From NCBI GenBank assembly GCA_018902795.1, contig JAHIQD010000020.1, positions 1 through 64,000 of the forward strand: 64,000 bases of DNA, read 5' to 3'. The notes under the pieces are model-generated. The model worked only from the letters and a program-made list of their open reading frames with translations. It did no database searches and was not told where the DNA came from. This DNA is from Bacteroidota bacterium. Its GTDB lineage: Bacteria; Bacteroidota; Bacteroidia; Flavobacteriales; Weeksellaceae. Made by a program: the position numbers and the translations under genes. Positions 51,970 through 61,070 of this stretch are shown in pieces. Position 1 is the first letter of the stretch. Every line of letters begins with the position of its first letter.

Positions 51970-53151
51970 CTATCCAAACGCATTAATTCCCGTAACGTCC
52001 ATACCGGTAATCAGCAAATGAATATCATGCGTACCTTCATACGTAATCACAGATTCTAAATTTGCGGCGTGGCGCATCATCGGAAATTCGCCCATGATTC
52101 CCATTCCGCCAAGCATTTGTCGGGATTCTCTGGCAATATCGATGGCCATTTTTACATTGTTCCTTTTCGCCATTGAAATCTGCGCCGGACTTGCTTTATG
52201 TGCGTTTTTGAGATTTCCAAGCTGAAGACAGAGCAACTGTGCTTTGGTTATTTCCGTTAAAAATTCAGCGATTTTTTTCTGCTGTAACTGGAAGCCGGCA
52301 ATAGGCTTCCCAAACTGTTTTCTTTCTTTGGAATATTGAACTGCCGTACAGTAACAGTCGATTGCAGCTCCGATAACGCCCCACGAAATTCCGTAACGTG
52401 CAGAATTTAAACAGGACAGAGGTCCTTTTAATCCAACCACTTTTGGCAATAGATTTTCTTTAGGAACCTTTACGTTATTGAAAACCAGTTCCCCGGTTTT
52501 AGATGCACGCAGACTCCATTTGTTATGGGTTTCAGGAGTGGTGAATCCTTCAAAAGCACGTTCCACAATCAGTCCCTGAACTTTTCCTTCTTCATTTTTT
52601 GCCCAAACAACCGCGATGTCGCAAAGGGGAGCGTTGGTGATCCACATTTTGGCACCGTTCAGCAAATAATGGTCGCCTTTATCTTCGAAATGGGTTTCCA
52701 TTGAACTTGGATCAGAACCGTGATTAGGCTCAGTAAGACCGAAGGCGCCAATCATTTCGCCGGAAGCTAAATGGGGTAAGAATTTTCTTTTCTGTTCTTC
52801 AGAACCGAATTCATTGATCGGGAACATCACCAGCGAACTTTGTACAGAAGCCGCGGAACGTACCGCAGAATCGCCTCTTTCAAGTTCCTGCATGATGATT
52901 CCGTAAGAAATCTGGTCCAGACCGGAACCTCCGTATTCTTCAGGAATATAAGGGCCCAGCGCTCCAATTTTCCCCAGTTCCTTCATCAGGTTTGGAATAT
53001 CGGTATGATTCTGTGCCGCTTCATCAATTTTTGGCATCACAAAACTTTCAACCCAATCTCTTACAGATTGCCGGATTAACTTGTGTTCATCGGTTAAAAG
53101 ATCATCCATCAGATAATAATCAGGGATGGTTGTGAGCGGGTAATATGACAT
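51970..53151 (-). CDS. acyl-CoA dehydrogenase, glutaryl-CoA dehydrogenase type
   Basis: 393 residues. ACAD N-terminal helices, middle domain with FGLTEPNHGSD and WITNAPLCD, and C-terminal FAD-binding helices; the catalytic glutamate is in VITYEGTHDIHLLI, the arrangement of glutaryl-CoA dehydrogenase. It would oxidise glutaryl-CoA in lysine/tryptophan breakdown, although other short acyl-CoAs cannot be excluded. Confidence 0.9.
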   Translation of the reverse strand: MSYYPLTTIPDYYLMDDLLTDEHKLIRQSVRDWVESFVMPKIDEAAQNHTDIPNLMKELGKIGALGPYIPEEYGGSGLDQISYGIIMQELERGDSAVRSAASVQSSLVMFPINEFGSEEQKRKFLPHLASGEMIGAFGLTEPNHGSDPSSMETHFEDKGDHYLLNGAKMWITNAPLCDIAVVWAKNEEGKVQGLIVERAFEGFTTPETHNKWSLRASKTGELVFNNVKVPKENLLPKVVGLKGPLSCLNSARYGISWGVIGAAIDCYCTAVQYSKERKQFGKPIAGFQLQQKKIAEFLTEITKAQLLCLQLGNLKNAHKASPAQISMAKRNNVKMAIDIARESRQMLGGMGIMGEFPMMRHAANLESVITYEGTHDIHLLITGMDVTGINAFG

Positions 53152-53226
53152 AATTTTTAGATTTGGCTAAAATTAGGATTTTTCGGAAAGATGGCGAAAT
53201 TTTAAAGCAAAATAAAAGCAGAAAAC

Positions 53227-53970
53227 CTATTTTTTATCTACAAATTTGTAGAGATAGGGCGCTTTGTTTGCAGAACCGTCAAAAAACTTTTCCAGCCGCT
53301 CCAGTGAGTTAAGAGCAAGGATTTTTCGCTGAAAATTATTTCTTCTGAATTTTTCATTAAGGACAGTTTCGTAAACGGTCTGCAATTCTTTCATCGTGAA
53401 TTTTTCCGGAAGCAGATTGCTCGCAACGATTTGGGTATCAATGTTTTTACGGATATGATTAAGTCCGATACTGATAATTCTTTCATGATCGAAAGCCATA
53501 TTCGGAAGTTTATCTACTTCGAACCAGGCACAGGTTTCATTAAACGCATCCGGAAAAGTATCCACCAGTGTGAAATCAATTAAACTGCAGTAACCAACGG
53601 TAATGAACCGCTGAAAGATCCAGTGTTCTTTCGGAACTTCAATATTTTTATTTTTCAGAAGAATTTGGTGAACGTTATTTTCTGTTCTGTCCTTTCGCCC
53701 AAAGGTGTGGAACTGCTCCAGAAAAATATCGGAAAGATGCGTCCTTTCATAAAGTACGCGGGATGCTGCCTCGCGCAGATCTTCGTCATTAAAAACAAAG
53801 CCGCCAGGAAGCGACCATAAATCGAGATCGTGATATTTTAAAAGCAAAACTTTCAGAATTCCGTTGGAAAACCCAAAAATAGCACAGTCCACAGAGAGGT
53901 GGTCCACGAATTCTTTAGTATCGATAAGCTGCTGTAAATTCTGTTTGTTTTTGGTATCGTCGATTCTCAT
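53227..53970 (-). CDS. NUDIX-type winged-helix regulator (NrtR/AraR-like)
   Basis: 247 residues. N-terminal NUDIX fold (~28-155) whose box is degenerate: GGFVFNDEDLREAASRVLYERTHL lacks the RE and EE pair of active enzymes, so it probably senses rather than hydrolyses. C-terminal winged helix (~170-240: FTMKELQTVYETVLNEKFRRNNFQRKIL). Bacteroidetes relatives control sugar-use genes. Here it follows an MFS gene by 12 nt and is divergent from the susC-GH3 run. A palindrome just before susC is a likely operator. Confidence 0.86.
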   Translation of the reverse strand: MRIDDTKNKQNLQQLIDTKEFVDHLSVDCAIFGFSNGILKVLLLKYHDLDLWSLPGGFVFNDEDLREAASRVLYERTHLSDIFLEQFHTFGRKDRTENNVHQILLKNKNIEVPKEHWIFQRFITVGYCSLIDFTLVDTFPDAFNETCAWFEVDKLPNMAFDHERIISIGLNHIRKNIDTQIVASNLLPEKFTMKELQTVYETVLNEKFRRNNFQRKILALNSLERLEKFFDGSANKAPYLYKFVDKK

Positions 53971-53982
53971 AGTAAGACAAAA

Positions 53983-55176
53983 TTAATAATTATTTTCTTT
54001 TTTTGAGACATAAGATTTAAAATAAATAAAACTTAAACCAAAAAGTACAATTACTGCTAACGAAATGAAGAATGCGTAATAATTTCCGTAATGGTACTGA
54101 AAAAGATAAGACATCATGACCGAGCCGAATGAGCTGCCCATGGATGAGAAAATGACGATGAGTGAGGTGAAGATATTGATGTCGTTTTTGGGAATGTTGG
54201 TAATCATGCGCGAACTGATGACCGGATAAAGCGGCGCCAGAAATAACCCGATGAGCGGAAAAATAAACAGGGAAACTTTGGTATAACCGTTTAACAATAA
54301 GGTTTGGGAAAATATCAGCATCAGAAATATGATAATGACGCACACCATAAAATACCGGAAAAGGGAAAAGCGCTGGATGATATTTGCAGTCACCATGCGG
54401 CCGATAAACGAGAAAAGCGCCAGAAATGCCGAGGCCTGAAGTGCAAAAAATGAATTCACGTTCAGGTGGTTTTTATAAAAAGAAGGCAGCCAGGAATTGA
54501 AATTCTGCTCGATAAATACAATGCTGAAAATTGTCATTAAAAAAAGAAGGTGTCTCCTGTTGAGGAACTTCGTGAAAGAAACCAACGAAGTTTTCTGACC
54601 GGCAGCGGGATTGTCGGAGATTTCTGTTCTGAATAATATAAATACATTCACAAATGCCAAAAGGGAAATCAGCAGGAAACCGAATTTCCAGTATTCCGAA
54701 TATTCACTTGCGATCAGCCATCCGAAACCAAGATTCACTACGAAAATACCGATCATAAAGGAGGCTTCCACGCTGCTCATCACTTTAGCGAGGGCAGTTT
54801 CGTTAAGAATATTATTTCTGAGGATTCCGTACACCGAAATTTTCGCCAGAGAAAAACTTATCCCAATTACCGCAAACCAAACTTTGAAAAACCAGAATAC
54901 ATCAAGCAATGGAAGGAGGAAACAACAGATACCAACCGTCAGTAAAGACAAGATCAGGGATTTTTTTGTTCCAAAACGGTTGATAAAACTGGCTGCAAAA
55001 AGTGATATGAACGCGATCGGCAAATCTTTAAAAGCCTCTAAGAACCCAAGTTTGCTGTAGGAAATGTCGTTTCCCGCAAGCTGCAGGATGACGATGCCCA
55101 TACAGTTCAGCACCATAGAAAAAATCAGAAAACTGATCTTTAACGGGAATGAGATGGATTTATATTTTATAAACAT
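53983..55176 (-). CDS. MFS transporter, probably for sugars
   Basis: 397 residues, 12 predicted membrane helices. FAASFINRFGTKKSLIL has the basic MFS motif-A position between helices 2 and 3, and the halves are linked by a polar loop near residue 200. It resembles the FHS/glucose-galactose type without a sure match. Transcribed with the NUDIX regulator, divergent from susC, so its substrate is likely the monosaccharide freed by the locus (probably glucose). Confidence 0.82.
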   Translation of the reverse strand: MFIKYKSISFPLKISFLIFSMVLNCMGIVILQLAGNDISYSKLGFLEAFKDLPIAFISLFAASFINRFGTKKSLILSLLTVGICCFLLPLLDVFWFFKVWFAVIGISFSLAKISVYGILRNNILNETALAKVMSSVEASFMIGIFVVNLGFGWLIASEYSEYWKFGFLLISLLAFVNVFILFRTEISDNPAAGQKTSLVSFTKFLNRRHLLFLMTIFSIVFIEQNFNSWLPSFYKNHLNVNSFFALQASAFLALFSFIGRMVTANIIQRFSLFRYFMVCVIIIFLMLIFSQTLLLNGYTKVSLFIFPLIGLFLAPLYPVISSRMITNIPKNDINIFTSLIVIFSSMGSSFGSVMMSYLFQYHYGNYYAFFISLAVIVLFGLSFIYFKSYVSKKENNY

Positions 55177-55332
55177 TCAAATAAATTTTTGTTCCAGCGT
55201 TCAATTTTGGGGATTAAAATTAGATTAATTCTGTCTTAAATTAACAAAAATTAAACATTCGAAGGCTCAAAAATACTGGAAAAATTGAAATAAGTTAAAA
55301 AAAAATAGAAGTTGTCAAAAAAAAAGATAAAT

Positions 55333-55357
55333 TTATTGTCTCATATTGAGATAACAA
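55333..55357. promoter_or_regulatory. palindromic operator before susC
   Basis: 25-bp imperfect palindrome from TTATTGTCTCA to TGAGATAACAA (9 of 12 pairs match), ending 14 bases before the susC ATG in the 194-bp divergent region. Likely bound by the NUDIX regulator; this is inference. Confidence 0.55.
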
Positions 55358-55370
55358 AAACTAAAATAAT

Positions 55371-58139
55371 ATGAATTTAAAGTATTCTAAAAGTCTGGGA
55401 TTAGTCGCAGTACTTTATTTTACAGTAAACATGAATGCTCAGGTTTCCGATTCTTTGAAGGAGAAGAAAATTGAGGAAGTAGTGGTGATTGGTTATGGAT
55501 CGGTAAAAAAACAGCAGCTGACCAGTGCGGTTTCTACCGTGAAGGCAGATGCTTTTGCAGAGAGGCCCATCTACAGTGCGGCTCAGGCCTTACAGGGTAA
55601 CGCTTCGGGAGTTCAGGTAGTGCAGCCGTCGGGTAAACCTGGTGCTGCATTGCAGGTAAAAATCCGGGGGAACAACTCGATTTCTTCCGATACCAATCCT
55701 TTGTATGTAGTGGACGGAATTCAGACTTATGATATTTCAGGAATTAATCCAAATGATATCATTGAAATGACTATTTTGAAAGATGCCACTTCTACAGCAA
55801 TTTATGGGGTAAACGGAAGTTCAGGGGTTGTTATTATTACTACTAAAAAAGGAAAACCGGGAACACCGCAATTAGGCTTTACCGCATATTGGGGAGTTTC
55901 TAAAGTGGTAAATAATGTTGATGTTCTAGATTTAGATCAGTACAAAAAACTGATCGGTGAAATAAATCCTAATTACTTAGTTACTGCAAATGATTCTAAA
56001 TATGCAGGAATTAATACCAACTGGAAGGACGAAGTTTACAGAACAGGTTTCGACCAGAATTATAATGTTTCTTATTCGTTCGGTTCTAAAGGGGTGCGTG
56101 CTTACACCGCTTTGGGATACCAGGGAATCAGCGGGATTATCAAACCTTCAAAATTTGACCGGGTTTCAGCAAAGGTAAATCTTGATGCTGAGATTGCTCC
56201 CTGGTTGAAATTAAATACCAGCCTAAACTATTTCAATACCCAATTAAAAAACACTTCTGATAATTTAAGTACAGCCAGAGGTGGAGTAGTATTGAGTGCA
56301 CTGAATACCCCTGCGTTTTTACCTATCTACGGAAGCCAGGTTAACGGTGTTCCGCTGGGGACCGACGGACAGCCGCTGGATGGTTATAAACCGGGACAGT
56401 TTACGCCAAACCCGTACCAGTCATCATGGGAAAACCCGGTAGCCTATCAGTCATCTCAGGATGATTATAGCACCAACAGATTTATGAGTAACTTGGGTCT
56501 GGATGTGAAACTTGCAAAAGGATTCACCTGGAAACCCTCGGTAAGTTATGAAGTGGTGGATCTGCAAAATGACAAATTCACTGACGGATACCTAACCAAT
56601 TACGGAAGACAGAACAAAGGAATCGGCAGCGACAACAATTCCGTTTGGGCAAATTATTTCTTCGAAAACACTTTGAATTACAGTTTTAAGAATGATACGC
56701 ATGACTTGGGACTGTTATTGGGACATTCCATTCAGGAAAATAAATATACATTCCATGGTTTTTCCGGAAACGAATTTCCAACCGGAACATCAGTATTTAA
56801 TATTAATACCGCAAAATTCCCGCACGAATACTATACCCAAAATGTTAAAAGATACATGTCTGAATTCGGACGGGCTGTGTATACACTGAACGGAAAGTAC
56901 ACCGTAATGGCAGTGTTCCGTGCAACAGGAGCTTCACAGCTTGCTGACGGTAACAAATGGGGATTCTTCCCTGGAGTTTCCGGCTCGTGGATGGTATCAA
57001 ACGAAGAATTCCTGAAAAACAGTTCTGTTATTTCAGAATTTAAAATAAGAGGAGGCTGGGGAAAAACGGGTAACGTCTCTGCAATTCCGGAATATGCTCA
57101 CTTTGCATTAAATCATCTTAGTGAATTAGGACCTAACGGTGTATGGAGTATCAACCAATTTGAAACCAGCGATCTTACCTGGGAAACTACTGCGGACACT
57201 AATATCGGTTTAGATTTAGGATTTGCTCAGCAAAGAATTAAATTAACCCTTGATGCATACCAGAGAAAAACTTCAGACCTTATTATTCCGATTACTTTCC
57301 CGTTTGCAAATATTCCTTTCCTGAAGAATGCAGGTAATATGGAGAATAAAGGTATTGAAGCAACCTTAAATACTCAGAATTTTAAAACTCAAGATTTCAC
57401 CTGGTCTACCAATTTCAATATTTCAGCAAACAAAAATGAAATAACAAAAATCAATTATACCCCTACAATTGATGCCGCAGGTTTTGAAACTGTTGGTGAA
57501 TCGGCAGTAAGACTTCAGGAAGGCCAGCCGGTGGGAACATTTTTTGGGTATTTAGTTGATCGGGTAGACCCGGCTACAGGATCTTTACTATACAAAGATC
57601 TTAACGCAAACGGATATTTTGACCCGGGTGACCGAACAATTATTGGAAATCCTAATCCTAAATTTACTTTTGGTTTCTCCAATAATTTAACCTACAAAGG
57701 TGCTTATCTGGATGTTTTATTTACCGGTTCCCACGGAAACGATATCTTCAACGCTTCCAGACTGGATTTGGAACTGATGAATGATTTTAAAAATCAGTCT
57801 ACTGTAGTTTTAGACCGTTGGACCACACCCGGACAAATCACCAATATTCCAAAAGCAGCTGATCCGGATGCACTTCATATCTCCGACAGATTTGTCGAAG
57901 ACGGTTCGTTTATTAAGTTGAAAGCGGTTACATTGGGATACAATTTCAAGAACCTTTTCAAAGGGGTAAGCAGTGTTAATTTGTATGTGACAGGTCAGAA
58001 TCTTGTAACGTGGACAAACTATACAGGATTTGATCCTGAAGTAAATGCTTTCAGCAATACAGCTGGTGTTTTCGGGATTGATTATGGAACATATCCGCAA
58101 GTACAGACATATATTTTCGGGTTAAAAGCCAATTTTTAA
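55371..58139 (+). CDS. SusC/RagA-type TonB-dependent outer-membrane receptor
   Basis: 922 residues. Signal peptide 1-23, then IEEVVVIGYGSVKKQQLTSAVS (TonB box and plug start, ~32-53), plug with SGVQVVQPSGKPGAALQVKIRGNNSI and NPLYVVDGIQ, then a 22-strand barrel with the C-terminal FGLKANF. The ~80-residue N-terminal carboxypeptidase-like extension found in many SusC proteins is missing, so the plug follows almost directly after the signal. It imports oligosaccharides with SusD. First gene of a five-gene run. Confidence 0.95.
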   Translation: MNLKYSKSLGLVAVLYFTVNMNAQVSDSLKEKKIEEVVVIGYGSVKKQQLTSAVSTVKADAFAERPIYSAAQALQGNASGVQVVQPSGKPGAALQVKIRGNNSISSDTNPLYVVDGIQTYDISGINPNDIIEMTILKDATSTAIYGVNGSSGVVIITTKKGKPGTPQLGFTAYWGVSKVVNNVDVLDLDQYKKLIGEINPNYLVTANDSKYAGINTNWKDEVYRTGFDQNYNVSYSFGSKGVRAYTALGYQGISGIIKPSKFDRVSAKVNLDAEIAPWLKLNTSLNYFNTQLKNTSDNLSTARGGVVLSALNTPAFLPIYGSQVNGVPLGTDGQPLDGYKPGQFTPNPYQSSWENPVAYQSSQDDYSTNRFMSNLGLDVKLAKGFTWKPSVSYEVVDLQNDKFTDGYLTNYGRQNKGIGSDNNSVWANYFFENTLNYSFKNDTHDLGLLLGHSIQENKYTFHGFSGNEFPTGTSVFNINTAKFPHEYYTQNVKRYMSEFGRAVYTLNGKYTVMAVFRATGASQLADGNKWGFFPGVSGSWMVSNEEFLKNSSVISEFKIRGGWGKTGNVSAIPEYAHFALNHLSELGPNGVWSINQFETSDLTWETTADTNIGLDLGFAQQRIKLTLDAYQRKTSDLIIPITFPFANIPFLKNAGNMENKGIEATLNTQNFKTQDFTWSTNFNISANKNEITKINYTPTIDAAGFETVGESAVRLQEGQPVGTFFGYLVDRVDPATGSLLYKDLNANGYFDPGDRTIIGNPNPKFTFGFSNNLTYKGAYLDVLFTGSHGNDIFNASRLDLELMNDFKNQSTVVLDRWTTPGQITNIPKAADPDALHISDRFVEDGSFIKLKAVTLGYNFKNLFKGVSSVNLYVTGQNLVTWTNYTGFDPEVNAFSNTAGVFGIDYGTYPQVQTYIFGLKANF

Positions 58140-58164
58140 ACAGTAATTTTTAAAATTTAAAAAA

Positions 58165-59616
58165 ATGAAACTAAAACATAAAACAGTTTATTTTGCATCA
58201 GTTTTGGCTCTGGGAACAGCGGTAATCACTTTGAATTCCTGTTCAAGATATCTGGACACAGAACCTATCACTGATCAGGTCGTTGAAGAAAGTGCACCTA
58301 TCAAAGACGCGGCAGATGCTGAAGATAAAATGACCTCCATTTATTCTGAATTTGGTGGGGAATTTTGGCAGCTGGATCAGTTTATGAACGGCGATTCGCA
58401 AACCGATATAGCGTATGCAGGAGCTGATAACGTTCAGAATTTTCAACAGGATGAATACAGAATCCTTGCAACCAACGGAAACGTGAATAGAGACTGGAAT
58501 TACCTCTACAATTTTATTTTTAAATGCAATCTGGTTCTTAATAATATAGACAATGTTGCTGGGGTGAGTACAGCTCGGAAAGCAGAAATGAAAGCCGAAG
58601 CTTCGATTCTGAGATCTTTAGCATATTTTCATGCCGTTCAGCTGTGGGGTGACGTTCCTTTGGTAACCAAAGCAATCACTTCAGTAAACTCTTCGAATTT
58701 TGATGAAGTATATGCGCAGACATTCCCAACCAGAAAACCTGTTACAGAAGTATATGCAATGATTATTTCTGATCTGGAAGGTGCTTTAGCTTCGGCTCCG
58801 GCAAATTCAGAAAAATACCGTGCCAACAAAGGAGCTGCTTACGGTCTTTTAGCAAAAGTATATGCAACCAAACCAAGCCCAGATTGGGCAAAAGTGAAGC
58901 AGTACTGCGACTTGGTTTCAGGATATTCACTTCTTCCGCTTTATGACAATCTGTTTGACGGAACTCACGAAGGAAATGCAGAATCAATTTGGGAAGCCAA
59001 CGGAAATGGTGGAAATATCTGGGCTTGGGGAACATTTATGTTTGCCGGAACCGACTGGAAAAAATTCAATACGCCTTCTAATGATTTGGTAAAAACATTC
59101 AGTGATGAAGGAGATACCCAAAGATTAAATGCATCGGTACTGTTTTCACCAACAACAGTGAGCTGGTCTGACAGTTTTTGGCCAAGTAACCATTTTCCGT
59201 TTGCAAACAAAATGAGGCTAACTGATGGTAACCAGAATTTCTATATTTTAAGATATGCAGATATTTTATTATTAAAAGCTGAAGCTAATGTGCAGAGCGG
59301 AGATTTATCTGGAGCAGCCACCTTGGTAAATCAGGTTCGTACAAGGGTAGGATTGTCACCAATTTCAATTGCAAGTGCAGATGACGGCATCAACAAAATT
59401 CTCAAAGAAAGAAAAATGGAACTTGCTTTTGAAGGACACCGGTGGTTTGATTTAAAAAGAACCGGTAAAGCGATCGCTGTACTTTCCCAACAGAAAGACG
59501 CGAATGGTGTTGTGCTCCCTTATGCGGCCAACCTTACACAAAACAGATTGCTTTGGCCAATTCCCCAGCCTCAAATGGATAAGAATGCCAATTTAGTTCA
59601 AAACCCAGGTTATTAA
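58165..59616 (+). CDS. SusD/RagB-family outer-membrane lipoprotein
   Basis: 483 residues. Lipobox LNSC (Cys26). N-terminal TPR-like helices (SYLDTEP-type start SRYLDTEPITD, RSLAYFHAVQLWGDVPLVT) and the C-terminal RagB/SusD domain ending ERKMELAFEGHRWFDLKRTGK...NLVQNPGY. It binds the glycan at the cell surface and closes over the SusC channel. 25 nt after susC. Confidence 0.95.
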   Translation: MKLKHKTVYFASVLALGTAVITLNSCSRYLDTEPITDQVVEESAPIKDAADAEDKMTSIYSEFGGEFWQLDQFMNGDSQTDIAYAGADNVQNFQQDEYRILATNGNVNRDWNYLYNFIFKCNLVLNNIDNVAGVSTARKAEMKAEASILRSLAYFHAVQLWGDVPLVTKAITSVNSSNFDEVYAQTFPTRKPVTEVYAMIISDLEGALASAPANSEKYRANKGAAYGLLAKVYATKPSPDWAKVKQYCDLVSGYSLLPLYDNLFDGTHEGNAESIWEANGNGGNIWAWGTFMFAGTDWKKFNTPSNDLVKTFSDEGDTQRLNASVLFSPTTVSWSDSFWPSNHFPFANKMRLTDGNQNFYILRYADILLLKAEANVQSGDLSGAATLVNQVRTRVGLSPISIASADDGINKILKERKMELAFEGHRWFDLKRTGKAIAVLSQQKDANGVVLPYAANLTQNRLLWPIPQPQMDKNANLVQNPGY

Positions 59617-59618
59617 TT

Positions 59619-61061
59619 ATGAAGATCATAAAAATAAAGAGTTCTTTTTTAAAAAGTGCTGCACTTAGCGGTGTAGCGCTTTTTTCTTTGCTCTCTTGCG
59701 GGAACAGAGCAGCGGTAGAAACGGAAACTCCCGCAAATAAGAAGATTGAATTCTGGCTTACCAAAGGCGATGAATCAGTAAAACTGCAGCAACAGAATTC
59801 TTTTCTGTTCTCTAATGTTTCCAATGGTTTTCAAACCATCGAAATTGACGGATCACAGCAGTTCCAGACTGTTGACGGGTTTGGTTATACGCTTACAGGA
59901 GGTAGTGTACAAGTCATTAACAGACTTTCAGCAGCTAAGCGAAAAGCTCTTTTGAACGAAATTTTCGGAAGTGCTGAAAACGCAATTTCTGTGAGTTATT
60001 TAAGACTGAGCGTCGGCGCGTCAGATCTGGACGGTGAAGTTTTTTCCTATAATGACCTTCCGACAGGACAAACGGATATTAATCTGGAGAAATTCAGTTT
60101 AGCGAGAGACAAAGATTTAATTGCAATGCTGAAAGAAATTCTTGCAATCAATCCGAAAATTAAAATTATTGCCGCACCTTGGTCGCCTCCGGTTTGGATG
60201 AAAGATAACGGAAGCTCAGTGGGAGGCAGTTTAAAACCTGAATTTTACGGTGTTTATGCTAAATATTTCGTGAAATATATTCAGGGAATGAAAAAGGAGG
60301 GAATTACCGTTAATGCGATCACGCCTCAAAACGAACCGCTGCATCCGGGAAATAATCCAAGTCTTTTGATGACTTCCGAAATGCAGAAAGATTTTATTAA
60401 AAATCACTTAGGTCCGGAATTTAAAAAATCAGGGATTTCAACAAAAATTGTAGTGTACGATCACAACTGCAATAAACCCGAATATGCCATTAATATTTTA
60501 GATGACCCGGAAGCCAACAAATACATTGACGGCTCAGCCTTTCATTTATACGAAGGTGATATTTCTGCGTTAAGTACAGTTCACAATGCTCATCCCGACA
60601 AAAGTTTATATTTTACAGAACAGTGGACCGGCTCCAGAGACAGTTTTAATGGAGATTTAAACTGGCATACAAAAAATGTAATTATCGGTTCGATGAGAAA
60701 CTGGAGCAAAATCGCTCTGGAGTGGAATCTTGCCAACGATGCCAATTTTCAGCCTCATACGCCGGGTGGCTGTACCGAATGTAAAGGAGCCATTACCATT
60801 AATTCTTCTGAAGAATTTACACGAAATGTTGCCTATTACATCATCGGACACGCTTCTAAATTTATCCCGCAGAACTCCGTTAGAATTGCTTCAACACAAA
60901 CAGGAACTCTTGCTACTGCAGCGTTTATAACTCCTTCAGGAAAAAAAGTACTTATTGTACAGAATGACAGCGACAGTGTTGAAAATTTCAATATTAAAAC
61001 AAAAGGAAATTCAGCACAGGTTTCAATTCCGGGGAAATCTGCGGCAACCTATATTTTTTAA
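59619..61061 (+). CDS. glycoside hydrolase family 30 enzyme, lipoprotein
   Basis: 480 residues. Lipobox SLLSC (Cys27). TIM barrel plus side beta-domain: VDGFGYTLTGGS (start of the GH30 barrel), acid/base E239 in TPQNEPL, and nucleophile E334 in LYFTEQW. GH30 includes glucosylceramidases, beta-1,6-glucanases and xylanases. With GH3 and SusCD the endo-beta-1,6-glucanase type (GH30_3) is most likely, but the subfamily is not provable by eye. It begins 2 nt after susD. Confidence 0.93.
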   Translation: MKIIKIKSSFLKSAALSGVALFSLLSCGNRAAVETETPANKKIEFWLTKGDESVKLQQQNSFLFSNVSNGFQTIEIDGSQQFQTVDGFGYTLTGGSVQVINRLSAAKRKALLNEIFGSAENAISVSYLRLSVGASDLDGEVFSYNDLPTGQTDINLEKFSLARDKDLIAMLKEILAINPKIKIIAAPWSPPVWMKDNGSSVGGSLKPEFYGVYAKYFVKYIQGMKKEGITVNAITPQNEPLHPGNNPSLLMTSEMQKDFIKNHLGPEFKKSGISTKIVVYDHNCNKPEYAINILDDPEANKYIDGSAFHLYEGDISALSTVHNAHPDKSLYFTEQWTGSRDSFNGDLNWHTKNVIIGSMRNWSKIALEWNLANDANFQPHTPGGCTECKGAITINSSEEFTRNVAYYIIGHASKFIPQNSVRIASTQTGTLATAAFITPSGKKVLIVQNDSDSVENFNIKTKGNSAQVSIPGKSAATYIF

Positions 61062-61070
61062 AAATTTTAA